NCBI GenBank assembly: GCA_027424065.1
Contig: DAIBYH010000009.1
Location: forward strand, 1 to 15,501
Length of the DNA: 15,501 nt
Origin: Candidatus Parcubacteria bacterium
GTDB taxonomy: Bacteria > Patescibacteriota > Minisyncoccia > UBA6257 > 2-01-FULL-56-20
Reading direction: 5' to 3'
The notes beneath the pieces were generated by a model. It did not search any database, had not been told where the DNA came from, and worked only from the letters and a program-made list of their open reading frames with translations. The translations under genes were made by a program, and so were the position numbers. Shown here piece after piece: positions 1 to 6,987 of this stretch; within the stretch, counting starts at the first letter, position 1, and every line of letters begins with the position of its first letter.

Positions 1-101
1 CGTGTTCTCCTCTGCAAGCGTGAATGGAAGGACCCGGAAGATCAGTGCGGTCTTTTCCGTAAATTCGTCGACCGGGCACGTGGCCCCTATTTTCTGGCAA
101 A
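1..101. other. Upstream flank, no supported gene
   Basis: This stretch precedes the first gene. Two plus-strand frames and one minus-strand frame are open across it, but none has a start here or a recognisable motif, so no partial gene is called. Only a possible -10 box (TATTTT, 88-93) stands out. Confidence 0.4.
88..93 (+). promoter_or_regulatory. Possible -10 box of the pilMN gene
   Basis: TATTTT lies 8 nt before the ATG at 102, the same geometry as the better -10 boxes before infB, hrcA, dnaJ and gpmI. The candidate -35 (TTCGTC, 64-69, 18-nt spacer) is poor, and the gene may instead be read from an upstream operon. Confidence 0.3.
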
Positions 102-1655
102 ATGTCCAATAGGAATGAAAAAAAATCGAAGCGCGGCGTAGTGGATCAGGCGCGGAGCGTGGGCGCAAAGATGTTGCGGTTCTTCCGTATCCGGCCGGTT
201 GCGGGAGGTCTTGAGGTCACGGATCAACTGCTTCGCCTTGCGTATTTCGATGGTTCGGCATGGCAGTTCCGGGCTGTTCGCATGGAGCCGGGCATTGTGG
301 AGGGAGGAAAGATCATCGATCCCGCCGCGTTTTCCGGGGCACTCCTTTCGCTGCGCGGTCAGGTACCGAAGCTCGCGAAGAAGAGCGCGACGATGAACGT
401 CGTGGTGTCGCTTGGCGCAGCGACCATTTACAATCAGATCTTCAATCTCCCGCTGCTTCGGGGCGAAGAGCTCATGACCGCCATGAAGCTGAATTTGCAG
501 ATGGCGTCTTCAGTGGACGTCTCCCAGGTTTATTCGGGTTTTGAGGTCATCAGTACGAATGAATCCACGGGACGCATTGAGGCGCTCGGAGCTTTTGCGG
601 ATCGCGCGATGGTGGATGCGGTGACGGGTGCGCTGTTCTCGGCGGGGTTCATTGCGACCGCCATAGAATCGAAGGCTCTTTCCGTGGCTCGTACCGTGAA
701 GCAGTACTGCCCGAGTCTTGATCCCGAAAAATCGTATCTTGTCGTCATCATCGACGATACCGGATTGGATTTCATCATCGTGCGGCGCGGTAAATTATGC
801 TTTGAATACATGGAGCCGTGGCGCGATATGACGAACGACAAAGGGGAGATCTCCTCGGAAAAGTTCCGGCAATCGTTTGCGCTCGATCTGCGCCAGGTCA
901 TGAACTTCTACCAGCAGCATTGGACGGATAAGATCGCCGCCGTCGGTCTTTCGGGGGAGTTCTTCACCGATGAAGCGCGCGAGATCATCGCCGCCGTGGA
1001 GCCGGTGGACGTCGTCTCCATGAAGAACGTTCTCGGCGATTCCGCGACGGACGCCTGGGTGGCGCCTTTCGGTGCGGGCCTCCGCGGCATGGCGATCGAA
1101 GAAACGGTCCACGAGATCGATTTTCTCGGCGAGGGAGCGCGGCGATTCTCGGAGGAAAGCAGGATTCTCGACTTCCTCTCGTTCTGGCGCGTCGCCGCAC
1201 CGATATTCTTCGCGGCGCTCATCGCCGTGCTCGGCGTGTCCGACGCTTTCATCCGCACGACCGGAACCAGTACGGCATCGTATTCGGCGTCGATCACCTC
1301 GGAGAATGCGATGACGGCGCAGAAGGCGGCCGGCCTCATTTCCCAGGCGACCGCGTTCAATAATTCCGTTGCCATGATCTCATCGCTCGAGGCCGCCGCC
1401 CCGTCGCGTTCCGCGCTCCTCGGCGCCATTTCCGCGGCCGCTGCGTCGAGCAGTATTACCCTTACCCGCGTGGCACTCCAGTCGGAAGGAACGCCGATCC
1501 TGATCGCAGGGCAGGCGCAGTCCGAAGATTCCATCTCCGCATTCAAGACGGCGATCTCTGCGACCCCCGGATTCACGAGCGTTGATCTCCCGCTCCAGGG
1601 GATCCAGGGCAGCGGAACGCAGTACACGTTTTCCATGACGTTTTCCGCGAAGTAG
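102..1655 (+). CDS. Type IV pilus assembly PilM-PilN fusion protein
   Basis: This 517-aa protein appears to join the two inner-membrane platform proteins of type IV pili. Residues about 34-335 resemble PilM, the actin-like cytoplasmic ATPase, with the short beta-strand pattern of that fold (for example SYLVVIIDDTGLDFIIV near 211-227). At about 338 EIDFLGEGARR resembles the cytoplasmic INLLP-type segment of PilN that normally contacts PilM. One membrane segment follows (about 363-381), then a periplasmic ferredoxin-like PilN domain (about 425-517). In most bacteria pilM and pilN are separate adjacent genes. No pilO or other pilus gene follows. The next gene, infB, has its own promoter, so any pilus partners lie upstream of the window. 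No Shine-Dalgarno precedes the ATG. Family assignment rests on domain order and hydropathy and is fairly confident; PilM sequence similarity is weak by eye. Confidence 0.75.
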   Translation: MSNRNEKKSKRGVVDQARSVGAKMLRFFRIRPVAGGLEVTDQLLRLAYFDGSAWQFRAVRMEPGIVEGGKIIDPAAFSGALLSLRGQVPKLAKKSATMNVVVSLGAATIYNQIFNLPLLRGEELMTAMKLNLQMASSVDVSQVYSGFEVISTNESTGRIEALGAFADRAMVDAVTGALFSAGFIATAIESKALSVARTVKQYCPSLDPEKSYLVVIIDDTGLDFIIVRRGKLCFEYMEPWRDMTNDKGEISSEKFRQSFALDLRQVMNFYQQHWTDKIAAVGLSGEFFTDEAREIIAAVEPVDVVSMKNVLGDSATDAWVAPFGAGLRGMAIEETVHEIDFLGEGARRFSEESRILDFLSFWRVAAPIFFAALIAVLGVSDAFIRTTGTSTASYSASITSENAMTAQKAAGLISQATAFNNSVAMISSLEAAAPSRSALLGAISAAAASSSITLTRVALQSEGTPILIAGQAQSEDSISAFKTAISATPGFTSVDLPLQGIQGSGTQYTFSMTFSAK

Positions 1656-1693
1656 GCGCCGCCGCGGATGAGGGCGCTGAATTTCACGCAACC

Positions 1694-1722
1694 TTGTTTT
1701 TGCCCGATTTTTCTGCTAAAAT
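1694..1722 (+). promoter_or_regulatory. infB promoter, extended -10
   Basis: The -35 is TTGTTT (1694-1699), the spacer is 17 nt, and the -10 is TAAAAT (1717-1722) with an upstream TG (1714-1715), giving TGCTAAAAT. The predicted start of transcription, about 1729-1730, is 2-3 nt before the ATG at 1732. The transcript would be practically leaderless, which agrees with the absence of a Shine-Dalgarno. Confidence 0.7.
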
Positions 1723-1731
1723 TGACGCGTT

Positions 1732-3210
1732 ATGTCAAATAGTGCAGAGAAAGAACAGAGACCGCCGATCGTCGTCGTCATGGGCCATGTAGATCATGGC
1801 AAAACGACGCTTTTGGACTATATCCGGAAAACGAACACCGCCTCCCGGGAGGCGGGCGGCATTACGCAGGCGGTCGGCGCCTATGAGATCGTCCGGAACG
1901 GGCGAAGAATGACATTCATTGATACGCCGGGCCACGAAGCGTTCAGCGCCATGCGTTCGCGCGGCGCACAGGCGGCGGATCTCGCCATTCTGGTCGTTGC
2001 CGCTGAGGAGGGCGTCAAGCCTCAGACCCGCGAGGCGATCAAGATCCTTGAAGAGACCAAGACGCCGTTCGTGGTCGCCATCAATAAGATCGATAAGACG
2101 GGGGGCAATATCGATAAGGCCCGCAATGATCTCTCGGCCGCGAACGTTTTTCTTGAGGGGTTCGGCGGCCAGGTGAGCTATCAGGGAATTTCGGCAAAGA
2201 CCGGCGACGGCGTGGATGCGCTTTTGGAACTTATCCTGCTTGCGGCGGACATGGAAGACCTTTCGTTCGATCCTTCCGCTCCGGCGTCAGGTTATATTCT
2301 CGAGGCGCGGCGCGATCCGCGGCGCGGCATTGAGGCGAGCATGATCGTGAAAAACGGGACGCTGCGGCGCGGCGATGCCATCCGGACGCACGGTGCCAAG
2401 GGCAAGGTGAAGATCCTGGAAGATTTCCTTGGCGCGGCGGCTACGTCACTTACGCCTTCAGCGCCGGCGATCGTGATCGGTTTTGAAGAGCTTCCTTTGA
2501 TCGGTGAAGAATTCTGGACCGGCGAAGAGTTGCCTGCGAAGGAGGGGCCGCAGGGACGAAAAGGGGAATCGGGGGTCATAGTAAGGAAAGCGGGTAGCGC
2601 GGCGGCGACGGGCAAGGAACTCCGCCTGATGCTCAAGGCGTCCGATGCCGGATCGCTCGAGGCGCTTACGGCGGTCATCGGGGGTGTCGGCGAAAAGGAT
2701 GAGCGGGGCATTGCCATCGTGGACCGGTCCGTCGGCGACGTGACCGATGGCGATGTTAAGAGTGCGCTCGCTACGAATTCCATTATCGTTGCATTCAAGA
2801 ACCGCATTGAGAAGGGTGCCCAGAATTTGGCGGAAGCGCAGAGCGTGACCATCATCACCTCGAAGATCGTATATGAACTCGCGGATGCCGTTGCCGAGCT
2901 CCTGGCGGGCAAGCGCGGGCCGCAGGCAGCCGGAAAACTGGAACTTCTCGCGGTTTTCAATACTGAAAAGGCCGACAAGCAGCTGGTCGGCGGCCGCGTC
3001 GTCGAGGGAACCATTCGTCCGAAAATGTCGTTCGAGATCGTCCGCAGGACGGAACAGGGCGACGAGACGGTCGCTGGCGCGGGAAGGGTCATCGGGTTGC
3101 GCGAACGGAAGTCAGAGATCTTTCAGGCGGAATCAGGGAAAGAGATCGGTGTTCTCGCGAGCGCGAACGTGACCATGCAGGTCGGTGACATGCTGGTCAT
3201 CAAGAAATGA
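1732..3210 (+). CDS. infB: Translation initiation factor IF-2, short form
   Basis: IF2 is the GTPase that places initiator fMet-tRNA on the small subunit and promotes subunit joining. All G motifs are present: G1 GHVDHGKT (18-25), the switch-I GGITQ (42-46), G3 DTPGH (64-68), G4 NKID (118-121) and G5 SAK (154-156). Domain II and the C-terminal domains follow. The protein is 492 aa because the long N-terminal region of typical IF2 (E. coli about 890 aa) is missing; the G domain starts almost at once. In the C-terminal C2 domain the usual AGC and ECG motifs read VGG (near 423) and KEIG (near 472), so both cysteines are lost. rbfA follows after 7 nt, the common infB-rbfA pairing. The ATG fits the promoter just upstream. 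Confidence 0.95.
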   Translation: MSNSAEKEQRPPIVVVMGHVDHGKTTLLDYIRKTNTASREAGGITQAVGAYEIVRNGRRMTFIDTPGHEAFSAMRSRGAQAADLAILVVAAEEGVKPQTREAIKILEETKTPFVVAINKIDKTGGNIDKARNDLSAANVFLEGFGGQVSYQGISAKTGDGVDALLELILLAADMEDLSFDPSAPASGYILEARRDPRRGIEASMIVKNGTLRRGDAIRTHGAKGKVKILEDFLGAAATSLTPSAPAIVIGFEELPLIGEEFWTGEELPAKEGPQGRKGESGVIVRKAGSAAATGKELRLMLKASDAGSLEALTAVIGGVGEKDERGIAIVDRSVGDVTDGDVKSALATNSIIVAFKNRIEKGAQNLAEAQSVTIITSKIVYELADAVAELLAGKRGPQAAGKLELLAVFNTEKADKQLVGGRVVEGTIRPKMSFEIVRRTEQGDETVAGAGRVIGLRERKSEIFQAESGKEIGVLASANVTMQVGDMLVIKK

Positions 3211-3217
3211 TCGGAAC

Positions 3218-3547
3218 ATGAGACTCTTTCGTCCGGAACGGATCGGCAGCGTCATCCAGGAGGAGATCGCACAGATGATCGTCCGGGACGTTGAGGTTCC
3301 CGGAGGTCTCATTACGGTCATCGGGGTTGATGTCGACAAGAAGATCGAGCACGCCCGCGTCCGCGTGAGCATTTTGCCGCCATCTTTTGAGGCGGCGGCA
3401 TTACGGAAGCTCAATATGCGAATCGGAGAGTTCCAGCACGCATTGAATCGGAAGATGGGCATTCGGCCGATGCCCCTGATCTCGTTCTTGATCGACCGCG
3501 GCAATGAGAACTCCGCGCGCGTCGATACTCTGCTTAAGGAACACTGA
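3218..3547 (+). CDS. rbfA: Ribosome-binding factor A
   Basis: RbfA is a small KH-like protein that binds the 30S subunit and helps 16S rRNA 5'-end maturation. The 109-aa protein starts MRLFRPERIGSVIQEEIAQM, the usual RbfA opening (basic residues, then a helix before the first strand), continues with an ARVRVSIL strand (48-55), and ends in the conserved P-x-I-x-F segment followed by SARVDTLLKEH. The start at 3218 is preferred to an in-frame ATG at 3185 because the latter lies inside infB and adds residues the family lacks. It follows the infB stop by 7 nt with only a weak GGA upstream, so it is probably read from the infB transcript. Confidence 0.9.
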   Translation: MRLFRPERIGSVIQEEIAQMIVRDVEVPGGLITVIGVDVDKKIEHARVRVSILPPSFEAAALRKLNMRIGEFQHALNRKMGIRPMPLISFLIDRGNENSARVDTLLKEH

Positions 3548-3553
3548 ACCTTC

Positions 3554-5398
3554 ATGGACCTCCGCTCCTGGTTTCGATCGCCGCGCCGCGAGTACGCCAT
3601 CGCTGTTCTTACGGGATCGGCGCTGATCCTTGATTTTTTCTTTCCTCAGCTCGGTTGGTTTCTCATCTTTGCGGCTGCCGTAGGATCGGTGCAGACCTTG
3701 TGGGGCGCAGGGGCGTCGCTCCGGAAGTTTCGGATCAATATCGACACGTTCAACGCGATCGCGCTCCTTATTGCATTCGCTACGGGCCAATTCCGTCCGG
3801 CGGCGTTCATTGTGCTGATGCTTGATTTCGCGAGCCTGCTCGAATGGCGGACGTCGTCGCGGGCGCAGGATGCCGTGCGGGAACTTCTGAAACTGAAACC
3901 GGCGAAAGCGGTGCGCGAGAAGGAGGGCGGCAAGGAGACCATCTCCGTGGATGATGTTCGCGCCGGGGATATTCTGATCATCGAGGAGGGATCCCGGGTT
4001 CCTGCCGACGGCGCAGTGATCTTCGGGAAAGGGCTTCTGAACGAATCGTCGGTGACAGGCGAATCCCGGCCGATCGAGAAGGCGGTCGGCGACCATCTGA
4101 TCTCCGGCACGCTCAATGAGTCGGGGACCATGAAGATGCACGTATTGCGCGCCGGCAAGGATGCCACCATCGAACGGATGGCGGAGCTTGTCCGGGAAGC
4201 GCAGAAGAACAAGTCGCGCTCGGAGCGGCTCGCCGACAGGTTTGCCGCGATCTTTCTTCCGATCGTGCTTGTGATCGGCGCTGCGACATTCATCATTACC
4301 CGCGATCCGCTCATGACCGCCGCGCTTTTCCTGGTGGCATGTGCCGATGATATGGCGGTCGCGATCCCGCTTGCCATCATGGCGGCGCTCGGACGGGCCG
4401 CAAAACGGGGCGTCATTATCAAGGGAGGGGAATGGCTTACGGCGCTCAGCGGCGCCGATACGCTCGTGCTTGATAAGACCGGCACGCTGACCTACGGCAA
4501 GTTCGCATTCCGGGATGCGCAGTTTTTTGCTGATACGGCGCCGGAACGGTTCTGGCGGGCGGTCGGCTCTGCGGAAAAATTCTCGGAGCATCCCGCGGGC
4601 AATGCGATCTGGAAAGAGGCATCGCGGCGCGTACCGGACATTCCTGATCCGCAGGAGATAAAGACCTACAAAGGAATGGGCATCTGGGCCCGCACCGCGG
4701 ACGGCGAGGTCGCTATTGGCGACGAAAAGCTTTTTGACGAACTTGGTATCGTGCTTCCGGAGGAGGTGCGCGGGCGGTTCCGGCGCGAGGTTGAGGAACA
4801 TGCCGGTACGACCGTGATCGTTGCGCTTGATCGGCAGGCGGCAGGATTTCTTGCGGTTGCCGACGTGCCCCGCGCCGAAGCAAAGGAAAGCATGCAGGAT
4901 CTGAAGCGGACCGGTATCCGCGATATCATCATGTTCACGGGCGACAACGAGGCGGTTGCAAAAAAAGTTTCCGCGGAACTGGGGCTTGATTCCTATACGG
5001 CATCCATGCTGCCGGATGATAAATTGCGAGAGCTCGAGCGGCTCCAGAAGGAGGGCCGCCATACCGCCATGGTGGGCGATGGCGTGAATGATGCGCCGGC
5101 GCTCGCGCGCGCGGATGTCGGCATTGCCATGGGGTCAGAGGGAACCGCCGTCGCGGTTGCATCGGCGGATATCGTCATCCTGACGGATGACCTGTCCCGC
5201 ATTCCGGAAATGATCGGTCTGGGCCGCCGCACGTCGTCGGTCGTACGGTGGGACGCGATCATCTGGTTTGCGACGAACGCGATCGGATTCGCGCTGGTCT
5301 TCATGAACCTGCTGAATCCCGCAGGAGCGGCATTTTATAATTTTGTCACCGACTTTTTCCCGCTCATGAATTCGGCGCGCTTGTTCCGGAAAAAATGA
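3554..5398 (+). CDS. P1B-like heavy-metal P-type ATPase with CADD motif
   Basis: This 614-aa protein is an ATP-driven cation pump. Four N-terminal membrane segments (about 14-105) precede the actuator domain with TGES (168-171). Two more membrane segments follow (about 231-275), then the phosphorylation site DKTGT (307-311, Asp307), the nucleotide-domain SEHP (344-347) and KGMGI (373-377) motifs, TGDN (462-465), GDGVNDAPAL (508-517), and two final membrane segments. The SEHP motif and the eight-segment layout mark the P1B metal-transporting group. There is no N-terminal HMA or Cys-rich metal domain. The membrane motif that is normally CPC, SPC or TPC reads CADD (263-266), so the transported ion cannot be predicted. 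The ATG is 7 nt after the rbfA stop with no Shine-Dalgarno. The DUF167 gene overlaps its stop by ATGA. Confidence 0.9.
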   Translation: MDLRSWFRSPRREYAIAVLTGSALILDFFFPQLGWFLIFAAAVGSVQTLWGAGASLRKFRINIDTFNAIALLIAFATGQFRPAAFIVLMLDFASLLEWRTSSRAQDAVRELLKLKPAKAVREKEGGKETISVDDVRAGDILIIEEGSRVPADGAVIFGKGLLNESSVTGESRPIEKAVGDHLISGTLNESGTMKMHVLRAGKDATIERMAELVREAQKNKSRSERLADRFAAIFLPIVLVIGAATFIITRDPLMTAALFLVACADDMAVAIPLAIMAALGRAAKRGVIIKGGEWLTALSGADTLVLDKTGTLTYGKFAFRDAQFFADTAPERFWRAVGSAEKFSEHPAGNAIWKEASRRVPDIPDPQEIKTYKGMGIWARTADGEVAIGDEKLFDELGIVLPEEVRGRFRREVEEHAGTTVIVALDRQAAGFLAVADVPRAEAKESMQDLKRTGIRDIIMFTGDNEAVAKKVSAELGLDSYTASMLPDDKLRELERLQKEGRHTAMVGDGVNDAPALARADVGIAMGSEGTAVAVASADIVILTDDLSRIPEMIGLGRRTSSVVRWDAIIWFATNAIGFALVFMNLLNPAGAAFYNFVTDFFPLMNSARLFRKK

Positions 5399-5634
5399 AG
5401 GTTCTTATTTTTGCAAAACCCGGCGCCAAGCGGGCGGCCTGCTCGGAGCTTGAGAATCTCGTTCCTGGTTTCGATGCGTGCTTGTCCGTTGCGGTCAAAG
5501 AACCGGCGCGGGACGGCGCTGCAAATCGTGCCGTCGAAGTTGCGCTTGCCGGACATTTCCGCGTTCCGGTCTCCCGGGTGCGGATCATTTCCGGCCTGAC
5601 GGGAAGAAAAAAGATCGCCGTCGTGGAACAGTGA
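5395..5634 (+). CDS. DUF167 (YggU-family) protein
   Basis: This is a 79-aa protein of unknown function. It shows the DUF167 pattern: an N-terminal strand with a KPGAK turn, LSVAVKEPARDGAANRAVEV in the middle (the family's V-K-x-P-x-x-G-x-A-N signature), and a closing V-x-I-I-S-G-x-x-x-R-K-K strand. Length is typical for the family (about 80-100 aa). Its ATG overlaps the ATPase stop as ATGA, implying translational coupling. It converges with the VIT1-like gene 23 nt away. I see no clear terminator between them. Confidence 0.8.
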   Translation: MKVLIFAKPGAKRAACSELENLVPGFDACLSVAVKEPARDGAANRAVEVALAGHFRVPVSRVRIISGLTGRKKIAVVEQ

Positions 5635-5657
5635 GGGCCACGCCATAGACCAGGACT

Positions 5658-6155
5658 TTATGCGGCTTTGACGAACTTGCCGACCAGTACGCCGATCACG
5701 ATGGCCGATCCGCCGAGAAGGGCGGTGAGGACCGCGTGCTTCATGAGATTGACTTTGATGACGGCCGCGCTTACGAGGCCGACGATGAAGAGCGCCGTCA
5801 CCGAGAAGATGATAGAGAGCCAGAGTGCTGCGCCAGGACCGCCGAACAGATAGGGGAGTATCGGGATAAAGGAGGCAAAGATGAACGAGAGGAACATAAC
5901 GCTGCCGCCGATGAGCGGTTTCGCGGCGGAAACCTCCTTCCCCGCGTTCACTTCTTCGGCCGATTCTTCGGAGAGGAAGCTTCCGACGGCCATGGAGAAT
6001 GCTTCTACGAAGGCATAGACAACCCCGGTCAGGATGATGACCTGCCGGGAGGTTCCGCTCACATCGATACCCGAGAGAAGGCCGACGGTGGAGACCAGGC
6101 TGTCGGAGATCCCGAAAATGATGTTGCGGAGATAGATGTCGGTGTTATTCGGCAT
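5658..6155 (-). CDS. VIT1/CCC1-family membrane protein, minimal form
   Basis: This 165-aa protein resembles the VIT1/CCC1 family, which moves Fe(II) or Mn(II) across membranes. Residues 8-30 (YLRNIIFGISDSLVSTVGL and on) match the first helix signature FGxxDGLVS. Residues 51-68 match the second (SMAxGxxLSxxSxxE), with Met55, Glu63 and Glu64. About five membrane segments are predicted (12-30, 38-60, 80-104, 109-132, 137-160). The cytoplasmic helical metal-binding domain normally found between segments 2 and 3 is nearly absent, so the protein is shorter than the usual 230 or so. Such short forms exist, and substrate specificity is uncertain. It is divergent from hrcA, and its promoter region touches the CIRCE-like site. 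An extended -10 lies 14 nt before the ATG; no Shine-Dalgarno is seen. Confidence 0.75.
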   Translation of the reverse strand: MPNNTDIYLRNIIFGISDSLVSTVGLLSGIDVSGTSRQVIILTGVVYAFVEAFSMAVGSFLSEESAEEVNAGKEVSAAKPLIGGSVMFLSFIFASFIPILPYLFGGPGAALWLSIIFSVTALFIVGLVSAAVIKVNLMKHAVLTALLGGSAIVIGVLVGKFVKAA

Positions 6156-6169
6156 GGTCGTATGTTTTC

Positions 6170-6178
6170 ATTATACCA
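6170..6178 (-). promoter_or_regulatory. Extended -10 promoter of the VIT1-like gene
   Basis: Read on the minus strand, this is TGGTATAAT, a perfect -10 with the TG extension. The ATG begins 14 nt downstream, giving a predicted leader of about 7 nt. No good -35 is present. Its place, about 6193-6198, abuts and slightly overlaps the CIRCE-like operator. Confidence 0.65.
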
Positions 6179-6196
6179 GAGCATCTGCCGTTGGCA

Positions 6197-6223
6197 TTAG
6201 CAGTATTGACACGAGATTGCCAA
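6197..6223. promoter_or_regulatory. CIRCE-like HrcA operator
   Basis: The left half TTAGCAGTA (6197-6205), a 9-nt spacer and the right half GATTGCCAA (6215-6223) match CIRCE (TTAGCACTC-N9-GAGTGCTAA) at 7 of 9 positions on each side, with the exact spacing. It lies directly before the hrcA gene, and the hrcA -35 box sits in its spacer, so bound HrcA would block RNA polymerase. The match to the classic element was made by eye. Context makes it convincing. Confidence 0.8.
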
Positions 6224-6233
6224 TTCTTATAAT
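6206..6233 (+). promoter_or_regulatory. hrcA operon promoter, leaderless
   Basis: The -35 is a perfect TTGACA (6206-6211), the spacer is 16 nt, and the -10 is a perfect TATAAT (6228-6233). Transcription should start at about 6240, which is the A of the hrcA ATG. This implies a leaderless mRNA. The -35 is inside the CIRCE-like site. Confidence 0.85.
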
Positions 6234-6239
6234 TGAAAT

Positions 6240-6902
6240 ATGCTTACGGATCGCGGGGAGCAGATCTTGGAGGCCGTTATTCAGGGGTTCATCGATACCC
6301 GGGAACCTGTCAGTTCGGGGTGGCTGTACCGCGAATATGATTTTGGCATCAAGCCGGCCATGATCCGGCTGGAACTCGATGCGCTTACGCGGGAGGGCTA
6401 TCTGGAACAGCCCTACCATTCGGCGGGCCGCGTGCCGACCGATACGGGCTATGAATTTTTCGTCCACCAGCTTCTTGCGGCGGAAGCGGCGGCGATGCGC
6501 CAGACCGCGCTCCAGGATCTTCTGGCGAACGCGGCATGGAGCGCTCTCATTGAAGAGCTTTCGGACGAGCTTGGCCTTCTCGGGGTTGTTGCCGCCCGGG
6601 GCGGCGTTTATAAGGCGGGCCTTGATCAGCTGGTGGACCACCTTGATTGGGACGACCGCGGGGAGATCCGATCGGTCATTCGGGATTTCGAAGCGGTGGA
6701 TGAACGGGCGTCCCGCGCCGCGGAGAAGATCGGCGAGGGACCGCAGGTGTTCATCGGAAAAAAGAGTCCGGTAACAAGGAGCGAAAGCTTGGCAGTGGTC
6801 GGGGGAAACTATCGGGTTGGCGACGCGACGGTCTCGGTCTTTGCGATCGGCCCGAAGTGCATGGATTACAAAAAAGCGATCAGAATATTCAAAAATCTTT
6901 GA
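6240..6902 (+). CDS. hrcA: Heat-inducible transcription repressor HrcA, short form
   Basis: HrcA represses class I heat-shock operons by binding CIRCE and loses activity when protein misfolding rises. Residues 1-75 are a clear HrcA winged helix: LTDRGEQILEAVIQGFIDT, REPVSS, PAMIRLELDAL and the signature GYLEQPYHSAGRVPTDTGYEF spanning 53-73. The C-terminus (about 188-220) keeps the family's R-V-G and I-G-P-x-x-M-D-Y-x-x-x-I ending. The protein is 220 aa against about 340 in Bacillus, so the central GAF-like/dimerisation region is much reduced. The ATG coincides with the predicted transcription start and there is no Shine-Dalgarno. The operator directly upstream and the grpE-dnaK-dnaJ genes downstream confirm the role. 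Confidence 0.92.
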   Translation: MLTDRGEQILEAVIQGFIDTREPVSSGWLYREYDFGIKPAMIRLELDALTREGYLEQPYHSAGRVPTDTGYEFFVHQLLAAEAAAMRQTALQDLLANAAWSALIEELSDELGLLGVVAARGGVYKAGLDQLVDHLDWDDRGEIRSVIRDFEAVDERASRAAEKIGEGPQVFIGKKSPVTRSESLAVVGGNYRVGDATVSVFAIGPKCMDYKKAIRIFKNL

Positions 6903-6969
6903 TAGTGTTCTAGTGTTGTAGTATTGCGATCACTTACAACAATTAGAACATTACAACATTAGAACAATC
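6903..6969. repeat. Inverted array of degenerate 8-mers between hrcA and grpE
   Basis: Immediately after the hrcA stop are three tandem 8-mers: TAGTGTTC (6903-6910), TAGTGTTG (6911-6918) and TAGTATTG (6919-6926). They are followed by complementary units CAACAATTA (6937-6945), GAACATTA (6946-6953), CAACATTA (6954-6961) and GAACAATC (6962-6969). The arm 6906-6920 can pair with 6952-6966 over 15 bp with one G-U pair, or with the near-copy 6935-6950 with one bulge, so two hairpins exclude each other. There is no T-run, so it is not a standard terminator. It is far more AT-rich than the genes around it. Confidence 0.8.
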
Positions 6970-6987
6970 ACAAATATCACCACTATT

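Noticed and set aside
1656-1677. GCGCC/GGCGC hairpin after pilMN as a terminator
   Set aside because: The stem is 5 bp with a 12-nt loop, and the nearest T-rich run is about 16 nt away and forms part of the infB promoter region.
3401-5062. Long minus-strand open frame (553 codons) opposite the P-type ATPase
   Set aside because: The plus-strand ATPase has full motifs across the same bases. The antisense translation is Arg/His-rich, without domains, and is an effect of GC-rich codon use.
5736-6200. Plus-strand open frame (154 codons) over the VIT1-like gene
   Set aside because: The minus strand encodes a hydrophobic protein with family signatures and a good promoter. The plus-strand product is only charged low-complexity sequence.
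6903-6969. CRISPR array or standard terminator
   Set aside because: The units are 8-9 nt, contiguous and inverted, with no spacers and no T-run after the stem.
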